From contig CANBZE010000163.1 of NCBI GenBank assembly GCA_947373775.1, positions 1 through 5,404 of the forward strand: a DNA stretch of 5,404 nt, given 5' to 3'. The translations under genes and the position numbers were made by a program. Of the stretch, positions 1 to 5,076 are shown one piece after another. The stretch is from Alphaproteobacteria bacterium. GTDB lineage: Bacteria; Pseudomonadota; Alphaproteobacteria; Micropepsales; Micropepsaceae. The notes under the pieces were generated by a model. The model saw nothing but the letters and a program-made list of their open reading frames with translations. It was not told the DNA's origin and searched no databases. How positions within the stretch are numbered: position 1 is the stretch's first letter; every line of letters starts with the position of its first letter.

Positions 1-603
1 GTCGCCGCCCTCTTTATGCGTCGTCCATGCCGAGGCGGGGTCCACCGGCTTGGCGCCATTGCCCGCGATCCAGACATTGTCATTCTGGTCGACATAGATG
101 CCGTGCTCGCTGTTGGGCCAGATGCAGCCATCCGCCGCCTTGCAATGGCTTTCCAGCCAGCCCGGATCGGCCGGCCCGCCCCAGGCACGCAACAGCTTGC
201 CCGCCGTGTCGAATTCCAGCACCGAAGGGGCAGCATTGCAGCAATCGGCCTGTGCGCCGTTCGGACGGGCAAAGCCCAGGCCGTTCTTCCCACCCGAACC
301 GCCGCTGGTGTCCAGCGCCGCCTCATCGGTGGTCATGGTGCGCGGGCGGTTATAAACCCAGATGTGATCGTGATGATCGACATAGAGCCCGCCGACCTGC
401 CCCAGCAGCCAGCTATGCGGCAACGGCGCGGGCCAGCCCGCATCGGAAACAAAGCCCGGCGCCTTGCCCGTGACCGACTTGTGGTAAACGCCGGTATTGG
501 CATAAAGCCGGTCCAGTATCCCCTGGTCCTTTTTCACCGCATCGGCGGCCAGCGCGCTACCCGAAGCCAGCATTACTGCCAGCGCAATTACGATCCTGCG
601 CAT
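1..603 (-). CDS. Exported NHL-repeat beta-propeller protein, 3' part missing (runs off left edge)
   Basis: The visible part is 201 codons, read from ATG at 603 to the window edge with no stop. The start follows AGGGGA (609-614) by 5 nt; an ATG at 606-608 is out of frame. Residues 1-19 form a Sec signal peptide (charged MRR, hydrophobic core, cleavage after SALA), so the product should be periplasmic or secreted. Two NHL-like strands are visible: GGLYVDHHDHIWVYNR (residues 71-86) and HGIYVDQNDNVWIAGNG (167-183). Between them lie a CC pair (C121, C122) in DCCNAAPSVLEFD, then C154 and C160 ahead of IWPNSEHG; these could be disulfides or metal ligands. The layout recalls a family of uncharacterised exported NHL proteins in soil bacteria, from memory only. 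It is the second gene of an operon, 24 bp after the YVTN propeller. Propeller identity is fairly sure; substrate and function are unknown. Confidence 0.8.
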   Translation of the reverse strand, partial: MRRIVIALAVMLASGSALAADAVKKDQGILDRLYANTGVYHKSVTGKAPGFVSDAGWPAPLPHSWLLGQVGGLYVDHHDHIWVYNRPRTMTTDEAALDTSGGSGGKNGLGFARPNGAQADCCNAAPSVLEFDTAGKLLRAWGGPADPGWLESHCKAADGCIWPNSEHGIYVDQNDNVWIAGNGAKPVDPASAWTTHKEGGD

Positions 604-627
604 TCCATTCCCCTATGTATTTTGTTG

Positions 628-1626
628 TCAGTCCTGCGGGACTTCGATCACCAGTACCCGCTTTGGCGCCTTGCCCACCTTGATGCGGGCGATTTCCTTC
701 TCGGCCTTCACATCCATGATGGAGGTATCGTCCGTGTCGGCATTGCTGACCCCGGCATATTTACCGTCCCTGGACATGCTGATCCAGTTGGGACACTCGC
801 CCACGGTCATCTTTTTGCCCAGCTTGCCGGTGGCGACGTCATAGACATAGACGCCGCTGTCGGACACCGAGGTGATCCAGATCTTCTTGCCGTCCGGGGT
901 CATGGTGATGCCATGCACCGGCGTGTTGGGCGGCTCGACCTTGCAGTTCATCCACGGCATGGGCGGCAGCAGGACCTGCGCCATGGTCTTGCCGGGAATG
1001 TCGATGACCGCCATCCCATGCAGCCCGCTGAGGGCGGTATAAAGCGTCTTTTCGTCAGACGTGATGAGGAAAGGACGCGGATCGCCCGCCACCCGCACCA
1101 TGTTGGTATATTCCATGGTCTTCATGTCGATGCGGTTGATGCGGTAGGCGTCGCGCTCCTCGCAATAGACCACGCTGTTGCTGCCGCCTTCGGGGGTGAA
1201 GCAGTTGTGCGGATGGCGCAGCGGAAGCGTCTTGACGATCTTCTTGGTCGTCATGTCCACGATCACGGCGCTGTTGGCGGGCGCCAGCAGCGGCACCACG
1301 ACATAATGGCCGTCGCTGGTCGCGGCGCATTCATTGGGCTGGCCGCCCAGCGCGATGGTGTCAGTCACCGTATTGGTCTTGGTGTCGATCACCTTCAACG
1401 CATGTTCGGATTCGATGGTGGCAAAGGCGCGCCGCCCGTCAGCCTGGGCACACACACCATGCACGATGGGGCCGACCTTGAAAGTGGTCATCACCTTCTG
1501 GGTGGCCAGGTCGATGACGGTGATGTCGTCGCCCTGGCTGTTGGCGACATAGAGAATGGAGCGACCCTCGGCGGCCGAAACAGCAGCCGCGTAGACAATA
1601 GCCAGCGCCAGGATTTTCTTGAGCAT
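628..1626 (-). CDS. Exported YVTN-family seven-bladed-type beta-propeller protein
   Basis: A 332-aa protein starting at ATG 1626, chosen because GGGGAGGG (1631-1638) lies 4 nt upstream and a signal peptide begins there (MLKK, then a hydrophobic core to about residue 19). The same frame is open up to 2175, but that extension is arginine/proline-rich and has no such start signals. The mature part is a run of about 45-residue blades of the YVTN type: ILYVANSQGDDITVIDLAT (24-42), ALKVIDTKTNTV (76-87), AVIVDMTTKKIVKTL (120-134), YRINRIDMKT (161-170), GMAVIDIPGKT (204-214), GVYVYDVATGKL (258-269) and TSIMDVKAEKEIARIKVG (301-318). The family includes periplasmic YncE-like proteins and quinoprotein-type propellers. 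Histidines and cysteines recur at blade tops (H55/C59, N99/C100, H138/H140/C142, H238, C278), which could bind a metal or cofactor (inference). It leads the operon with the NHL propeller. The fold is confident; the function is unknown. Confidence 0.87.
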   Translation of the reverse strand: MLKKILALAIVYAAAVSAAEGRSILYVANSQGDDITVIDLATQKVMTTFKVGPIVHGVCAQADGRRAFATIESEHALKVIDTKTNTVTDTIALGGQPNECAATSDGHYVVVPLLAPANSAVIVDMTTKKIVKTLPLRHPHNCFTPEGGSNSVVYCEERDAYRINRIDMKTMEYTNMVRVAGDPRPFLITSDEKTLYTALSGLHGMAVIDIPGKTMAQVLLPPMPWMNCKVEPPNTPVHGITMTPDGKKIWITSVSDSGVYVYDVATGKLGKKMTVGECPNWISMSRDGKYAGVSNADTDDTSIMDVKAEKEIARIKVGKAPKRVLVIEVPQD

Positions 1627-1787
1627 GCGACCCTCCCCGTCTTTGTCTCTTCTTAGCTGAACGGACCGAGGGGAGCCAGCGACTAGCCGTCCTTGCGGCC
1701 GGTCCGCGCCATTTCCTGGTCGTCTTTGGTGCGCTGCGACACCGCTGGCGCGCGGGTGCGGGGGCTTCGTGTTCGGGAGCTTATGGA
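1627..1787. other. Spacer upstream of the propeller operon
   Basis: This 161-bp stretch lies between the small membrane-protein gene and the YVTN gene and should carry the promoter of the propeller operon, read on the minus strand. I find no convincing -35/-10 pair. It contains a perfect 7-bp inverted repeat, CGGACCG (1662-1668) and CGGTCCG (1700-1706), with a 31-nt spacer, which is too loose for a terminator but could be chance or a regulator site. A minus-strand peptide of at most 19 codons ending at TAG 1683-1685 has no good ribosome binding site and is not called. Confidence 0.3.
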
Positions 1788-1979
1788 TCAATACCGGGCC
1801 GGCCGGGTCGCACCCAGGAGCCCGTCCTGGTGACGGCGCAGGAGGAAAATGCCGACCTCGATCGCCAGCGCAGCCAGGAAAGGTGACAAGGCGACGGCCA
1901 CGCCATCTTCTTCCTTCTCGGCCTTCCACAGGGCGCCGAGGGCGCACAGGCCAAGACCGATCATCAGCATTTTGCGCAT
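1788..1979 (-). CDS. Small two-helix inner-membrane protein, unknown function
   Basis: A 63-aa protein. The frame is open to an ATG at 2000, but I start it at ATG 1979 because GGAG (1987-1990) sits 7 nt upstream, while the outer ATG has no Shine-Dalgarno. Residues 3-18 (KMLMIGLGLCALGALW) form one hydrophobic segment. A short charged turn follows (KAEKEEDG, 19-26), then a second hydrophobic segment at about 27-47 (VAVALSPFLAALAIEVGIFLL) and a basic tail (RRHQDGLLGATRPARY). This is a hairpin topology typical of small membrane proteins. The first segment could instead be a signal peptide. It is divergent from the metallo-hydrolase gene (68 bp between starts) and could be co-transcribed with the propeller operon 161 bp downstream. 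I do not recognise a family. The good ribosome binding site and coherent hydrophobicity support a real gene. Confidence 0.62.
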   Translation of the reverse strand: MRKMLMIGLGLCALGALWKAEKEEDGVAVALSPFLAALAIEVGIFLLRRHQDGLLGATRPARY

Positions 1980-2047
1980 GAAAAAACTCCGGATAGCCAT
2001 AGCCGAACGCCGCCGCTAGGCTGAAAGTTCCGCTGAAGGAGACCGGG

Positions 2048-2965
2048 ATGACTGCGACACGGCGAAACGTCCTGGCCGGGGCAGCGGCGGCGCTTGCCTT
2101 GCCTGCTCGGGCGCAAAGCCCCAAGTCCCGCCTGATCCTGTTGGGCACCGGCGGCGGGCCCACACCCAAGCCCAACCGCGCCGAACCTGCCCAGGTGATT
2201 GTCGTGAACGGCGCCGCCTACGTCATCGATAGCGGCAATGGCGTGGCGCGGCAGATGGTGCTGGCCGGGGTGCCGCTGGCGTCCATCCGCAATGTCTTCC
2301 TCACCCACCAGCACAGCGACCACAATGCCGATTACGGCAACCTGCTTCTGCTGGCCTGGGCCACGAACCTGGCGAAGCCGGTGGGCACCTATGGCCCGCC
2401 GCCCCTGAAACAGATGACGCGGCTGTTTCTGGAGATGAATGATTACGACATCAAGACCCGCATGGCCGATGAAGGCCGCCCGCCGCTGGCGCCGCTGATT
2501 GTGCCGCACGAGATCACGAGCGGCGGGCCGGTGATGCAGGATGCGAATGTGAAAGTGACTGCGGCACTGGTGGATCATGGCGCGGTGAAGCCGGCCTTCG
2601 CTTATCGCTTTGATTGCCCCGATCGTTCCATCGTCATCTCCGGCGATACGCGGCCGTCGGACAATCTGGTGACGTTGGCCCAGGGCGCCGACGTACTGGT
2701 GCACGAGGTGATGTACCTGCCGGCGCTGGACCGGCTGATGACCGCCGACTCCACTGCCAAGACCCTGCGCGAGCATCTTCTCAGCGCCCACACCTCTACC
2801 GACGATATCGGCCGCATCGCCACCCACGCCGGCGTGAAGACCCTGGTGTTGTCGCATTTCGTGCCCGGCGGATTGCCCGCCATTCCCGACCAGACCTGGA
2901 TCGAGGCGGTGCGGCCGGGCTTTTCCGGCAACATCGTGGTGGGGCGGGATTTGCTGGAGGTGTGA
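2048..2965 (+). CDS. Tat-exported metallo-beta-lactamase-fold hydrolase (RNase Z / AtsA-like branch)
   Basis: A 305-aa protein whose start is fixed by GAAGGAGA (2035-2042), with GGAG 6 nt before ATG. The N-terminus RRNVLAG followed by a hydrophobic stretch and ARA-Q (to about residue 22) looks like a twin-arginine signal, which fits a folded metalloenzyme exported to the periplasm. The zinc motifs are complete: THQHSDH (H87, H89, D91, H92), H177 in VDHGAVKPAFAYRF, D200 in ISGDTRPSDN, and H270 in VLSHF. HE (219-220) and HTS (H248) match the pattern of the tRNase Z / ElaC and AtsA-type arylsulfatase branch of the superfamily. The export signal argues against tRNA processing and for an extracytoplasmic esterase- or sulfatase-like hydrolase (inference); the substrate is unknown. 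It ends tail to tail with tRNA-His, 17 bp away, with no terminator visible between them. Superfamily very sure, specific reaction unsure. Confidence 0.9.
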   Translation: MTATRRNVLAGAAAALALPARAQSPKSRLILLGTGGGPTPKPNRAEPAQVIVVNGAAYVIDSGNGVARQMVLAGVPLASIRNVFLTHQHSDHNADYGNLLLLAWATNLAKPVGTYGPPPLKQMTRLFLEMNDYDIKTRMADEGRPPLAPLIVPHEITSGGPVMQDANVKVTAALVDHGAVKPAFAYRFDCPDRSIVISGDTRPSDNLVTLAQGADVLVHEVMYLPALDRLMTADSTAKTLREHLLSAHTSTDDIGRIATHAGVKTLVLSHFVPGGLPAIPDQTWIEAVRPGFSGNIVVGRDLLEV

Positions 2966-2967
2966 TC

Positions 2968-2994
2968 GGTACAGTTGGCAAATGGTACAGTTGG
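2968..2994. repeat. 11-bp direct repeat copying the 3' end of tRNA-His
   Basis: GGTACAGTTGG occurs at 2968-2978 and again at 2984-2994, with 5 bp between copies and mismatched flanking bases. The right copy is the 3' end of the tRNA-His acceptor stem plus CC of CCA (read as CCAACTGTACC on the minus strand). The left copy lies outside the tRNA, right after the hydrolase stop codon. Duplicated tRNA 3' ends are typical of integrase attachment sites, but no inserted element separates these copies. Confidence 0.85.
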
Positions 2995-3059
2995 GTGGGC
3001 TTGAACCACCGACCTCCGGATCCACAATCCGGCGCTCTAACCAACTGAGCTACAACTGC
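2983..3059 (-). tRNA. tRNA-His (anticodon GTG), 77 nt with encoded CCA
   Basis: On the minus strand the gene folds into a full cloverleaf. The acceptor is GCAGTTG/CAACTGT (six Watson-Crick pairs and G1:U72), followed by TA, then a D arm GCTC-AGTTGGTTA-GAGC. The anticodon arm is CCGGA-TTGTGGA-TCCGG with anticodon GTG, the variable loop is AGGTC, and the T arm is GGTGG-TTCAAGC-CCACC. A73 and CCA (2983-2985) close the molecule. The GTG anticodon decodes CAC and CAT as histidine. Most tRNA-His species carry an extra G at -1 paired with C73. Here the base at -1 is T and position 73 is A, which matches the altered tRNA-His of a subgroup of Alphaproteobacteria including Caulobacter (established knowledge). 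It lies alone, convergent with the metallo-hydrolase gene. No clear promoter or terminator was identified. Confidence 0.97.
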
Positions 3060-3085
3060 ACACGACCTTGCGGCCAACTCCATAC

Positions 3086-3103
3086 GCCGTCGCTATGGAC
3101 GGC
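3086..3103. repeat. Short perfect hairpin upstream of tRNA-His
   Basis: GCCGTC (3086-3091) pairs exactly with GACGGC (3098-3103) around a 6-nt loop. It lies 27 bp before the tRNA 5' end, near where a tRNA promoter would be expected. No T run follows on either strand, so it is not an intrinsic terminator. Its role is unknown and it may be chance. Confidence 0.45.
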
Positions 3104-3153
3104 CGCACGCCCGCCTCGGCCAAATGACATGACGTGAGACAGGGACCGGCGTT

Positions 3154-3194
3154 CTATGGGCGGGCCATAGCAAAAGCAAGGCTTTAGGCCCGCC
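3154..3194. repeat. Overlapping, mutually exclusive stem-loops upstream of the outer-membrane gene
   Basis: Two perfect inverted repeats share sequence. Hairpin A pairs CTATGG (3154-3159) with CCATAG (3165-3170) around a 5-nt loop. Hairpin B pairs GGCGGGCC (3159-3166) with GGCCCGCC (3187-3194) and encloses a small inner hairpin AAAGC/GCTTT (3173-3177 / 3181-3185). Bases 3159-3166 are needed by both, so only one can form at a time. There is no T run after hairpin B, so a classical terminator is unlikely. The element lies just before the CtrA-type site. Whether it is transcribed is unknown. Confidence 0.5.
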
Positions 3195-3207
3195 AAACAA
3201 GCGGAAA

Positions 3208-3223
3208 TTAACCTTTCATTAAC
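3208..3223 (+). promoter_or_regulatory. CtrA-type binding site (TTAA-N7-TTAAC) and likely promoter of the outer-membrane gene
   Basis: The sequence TTAACCTTTCATTAAC matches the full CtrA consensus TTAA-N7-TTAAC at all nine fixed positions. It also reads as two TTAACC hexamers spaced 11 bp apart, one helical turn. In Caulobacter and relatives CtrA activates promoters when its site overlaps the -35 region. Here the site starts 61 bp before the ATG, and a weak -10-like TTAAAA (3238-3243) lies 17 bp after TTCATT (3215-3220). That places transcription start near 3250, shortly before the ribosome binding site. The sequence match is observed; binding is inferred. Confidence 0.6.
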
Positions 3224-3268
3224 CACGGCGAGCCACCTTAAAACCTCGGGAATCTGAGGGATTTGGGC

Positions 3269-3961
3269 ATGGCCGCGCGCAAGGCATTGATCGCAGGCCT
3301 TTTGCTGGCTGCGGCCGTTCCGGCGCTTATTTCATCCGCTTTGGCCCAGTCCGAAAGCGACGGCATCACCAGCGGCGTCTATGCGGGCATCCGCGGCAGC
3401 TATGCCTTCAGCGGCAACCATGTCACCACTTGGGGCCCCACCACCCCCATGACCCAGCTGCGCGGTTCCCTGGCCGCGGGCGGCGGCGGTTCGGTCGTTG
3501 TCGGCACCCACCTGCCCCTGAACCTGCGGGGCGAGATCGAAGGCACCTATCGCTACCAGTCGCTGTCCAAGGTCAGCCTGGACGGCGTCCAGGTCGCGGC
3601 CGGCGGCCGCAGCCAGAGCGCCGGCGCCATGCTGAACATCCTGTGGGACATTCCCATGCCGCTGGAATCCCCGGTCCTGCCCTTTGTCGGCATGGGCGTG
3701 GGCGTGCAGCACACCGATCTGAATTTTGCCGGCGGCGGCAACACCTATATGCACCAGAGCCGCTGGGACCCCGCCTACAGCTTCATGGCCGGCTTTGCCC
3801 TGCCGCTGGACGAGAGCTCGCGCCTCACCGCCATGTATCGCTGGATGCAGACCATCCACGCCCCCCATAGCTGCGCCGTGTCCGGGACCATCCAGAGCAA
3901 CTGCCTGAACAATCCGGTGGACAGCGCGTCGGTGGATCTGGGTTACGAAATGGAACTGTAA
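3269..3961 (+). CDS. Outer-membrane beta-barrel protein (OmpA-like 8-strand porin-type family)
   Basis: A 230-aa protein. I choose ATG 3269, which has GAGGGA (3256-3261) 7 nt upstream, over an in-frame TTG at 3263 that would be only 1 nt from it. Residues 1-26 are a signal peptide ending ALA-Q. The mature chain of about 204 residues alternates glycine/aromatic strands and loops in the manner of small OMP barrels: GVYAGIRGSYAF (37-48), GGGGSVVVGT (71-80), LRGEIEGTYRY (86-96), AGAMLNILWDIPM (118-130), VLPFVGMGVGVQH (136-148), AYSFMAGFALPL (169-180), SRLTAMYRWMQ (184-194) and a last strand SVDLGYEMEL (221-230). That makes about eight strands. C202 and C212 flank a short loop and could form a periplasm-oxidised disulfide. 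The protein ends in leucine rather than the more usual terminal phenylalanine. It lies 29 bp before the transporter genes and downstream of a CtrA-type site. Ligand or role is not evident. Confidence 0.85.
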   Translation: MAARKALIAGLLLAAAVPALISSALAQSESDGITSGVYAGIRGSYAFSGNHVTTWGPTTPMTQLRGSLAAGGGGSVVVGTHLPLNLRGEIEGTYRYQSLSKVSLDGVQVAAGGRSQSAGAMLNILWDIPMPLESPVLPFVGMGVGVQHTDLNFAGGGNTYMHQSRWDPAYSFMAGFALPLDESSRLTAMYRWMQTIHAPHSCAVSGTIQSNCLNNPVDSASVDLGYEMEL

Positions 3962-3978
3962 GTTTCATTTCCGTCAGC

Positions 3979-3984
3979 TAGTGT
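3979..3984 (+). promoter_or_regulatory. Possible -10 element for a leaderless transcript of the binding-protein gene
   Basis: The ATG at 3991 has no Shine-Dalgarno in the 29-bp gap after the outer-membrane gene, but TAGTGT, preceded by GC, lies 6 nt before it. That is the spacing expected if transcription starts at the A of the ATG. No good -35 is seen. Alternatively the gene is simply read through from the upstream gene with a weak ribosome binding site. Confidence 0.22.
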
Positions 3985-3990
3985 GACCGC

Positions 3991-5076
3991 ATGAAAAAGC
4001 CGCGGCATCGCATAATGTTCCTGCTGGCCTTTCTGCTGATCGCGCTTGTCGGCCTGCTCTATTTCCAGGCCCGTCCCGCCCCCATCCTCACCGTGATGAC
4101 CTGGCCCGGCGCCTATGGCCGCGCCCAGGCAAGCGCCCAGATGCGCCCCTATGGCGCCGAGCGGGGCGTGGATGTCCGCACCGCCCTGTGGGATGGCGAC
4201 ATCAAGGACATCACCGCGATGGTCGAGAAGCGCCAGTTCAAGGCCGACGTTATCGATATGGAACTGCCGGTGGCGGCCGCGGCCTGCAGCCGCGACCTGT
4301 TGGAGAAGATCGATCCTTCGATGCTGCCGCCGGGCGTGGACAACAGCCCGGCGCGGCAGGACCTGGTGCCCGGCGCGATCGGACCCTGCTGGATCGGCGG
4401 CATGGTCTATGCCCAGGTGATGGTGTTCTCACCTAACATGAAACGCGCGCCCGCCAGCCTGGCGGATTTCTTCAATACCAAAGCGTTTCCGGGCAAGCGG
4501 GCGCTGAGCCGTGCCGCGCCAAAGTTCAATCTGGAGATGGCGCTGCTGGCCGATGGCGTGGCGCCGGACGATGTCTACAAGACGCTGGAGACACCCGAAG
4601 GGCTGGACCGCGCCTTCGCCAAGCTGACCGCGCTGAAGCCCATCTGGGCGCATGACAGCATTGGCGCGCTGGGCTGGCTGAAGAACGGCCAGGCGGTGAT
4701 GGCCACTGCGCTGAACGGCGATGTCGCACAGATGAAAGACTACACCCCGGGCGTGATCTGGGATCACCAGATGTATGAACTGGACGTGCTGGGCATCCCG
4801 TCCGGCAACAAGAACAAAAAGCGCGCGCTGGATTACATCGCCTATGCCACCGGCAGCGCGCCATTGGCGGGGGTGGCGAACTGGGTGCCTTACGGACCGG
4901 CACGGCGCTCGTCCGTCGCGCTGGTGGGCAACAATCCGGAAACCGGCATCGCCATGCGCGCCCTCCTGCCCACGGCGCCGGAGAATTTCCGTCACGCCTT
5001 TGCCGTCGATGATGGCTGGTGGCTGGCGCATGGCGGCGCCATCGCCTCGCGCTGGCGGGAGTTCGTCTCGCGATGA
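3991..5076 (+). CDS. PotD-like ABC-transporter solute-binding protein (polyamine-type, family 1/8 fold)
   Basis: A 361-aa protein. After basic MKKPRHR comes one hydrophobic helix (about 8-25) with no lipobox cysteine and only a poor cleavage site, so it is either a signal peptide or a membrane anchor holding the domain in the periplasm. The rest follows PotD-like binding proteins. Strand 1 is LTVMTWPGAY (33-42), with W38 where PotD has a ligand-stacking tryptophan. It is followed by KADVIDMELP (84-93), LLEKIDPSMLPPG (103-115), SLADFFNTKAFPGKRAL (156-172), LEMALLADGV (181-190), a hinge ALNGDV (240-245), and a C-terminal YGPARRSS (301-308) with LPTAPENFRHAF (326-337). C99 and C133 may form a disulfide. 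This resembles alphaproteobacterial polyamine-type binding proteins recalled from memory. Its stop overlaps the start of an oppB-type permease gene, so it probably serves that transporter, which is an unusual pairing. Family sure; ligand unknown. Confidence 0.85.
   Translation: MKKPRHRIMFLLAFLLIALVGLLYFQARPAPILTVMTWPGAYGRAQASAQMRPYGAERGVDVRTALWDGDIKDITAMVEKRQFKADVIDMELPVAAAACSRDLLEKIDPSMLPPGVDNSPARQDLVPGAIGPCWIGGMVYAQVMVFSPNMKRAPASLADFFNTKAFPGKRALSRAAPKFNLEMALLADGVAPDDVYKTLETPEGLDRAFAKLTALKPIWAHDSIGALGWLKNGQAVMATALNGDVAQMKDYTPGVIWDHQMYELDVLGIPSGNKNKKRALDYIAYATGSAPLAGVANWVPYGPARRSSVALVGNNPETGIAMRALLPTAPENFRHAFAVDDGWWLAHGGAIASRWREFVSR

Noticed and set aside
16..1656. A 546-codon open frame on the plus strand opposite the two propeller genes
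   Set aside because: Its protein is rich in His, Arg, Gly and Asp with no domain, export signal or start context, while the minus strand has two coherent secreted proteins with ribosome binding sites. Long antisense frames are common opposite GC-rich genes.
1683..1741. A short minus-strand peptide (19 codons at most, ending MARTGRKDG)
   Set aside because: No usable ribosome binding site, very short, and no sign of selection visible from one sequence.
1627..2175. Upstream extension of the YVTN gene frame to a 515-aa protein
   Set aside because: The extension is Arg/Pro-rich, crosses the small membrane-protein gene and the start of the hydrolase gene, and bypasses the clear ribosome binding site and signal peptide at 1626.
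2968..2994. The direct repeat as the boundary of an integrated element within this window
   Set aside because: Only 5 bp separate the copies and there is no integrase, phage or transposase gene nearby. At most it is a remnant.
1964..3025. A 353-codon minus-strand frame opposite the metallo-hydrolase
   Set aside because: It is antisense to a gene with complete zinc motifs and even overlaps the tRNA. The composition is typical of a shadow frame.
2048..3059. Functional link between the RNase Z-like hydrolase and the neighbouring tRNA-His
   Set aside because: The hydrolase carries an export signal and the genes are convergent, so adjacency is most likely accidental.
3086..3194. Hairpins as intrinsic terminators
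   Set aside because: None is followed by a T run on either strand.
4429..5031. A 200-codon minus-strand frame inside the binding-protein gene
   Set aside because: No start context or domain, and it lies fully opposite a well-supported coding sequence.
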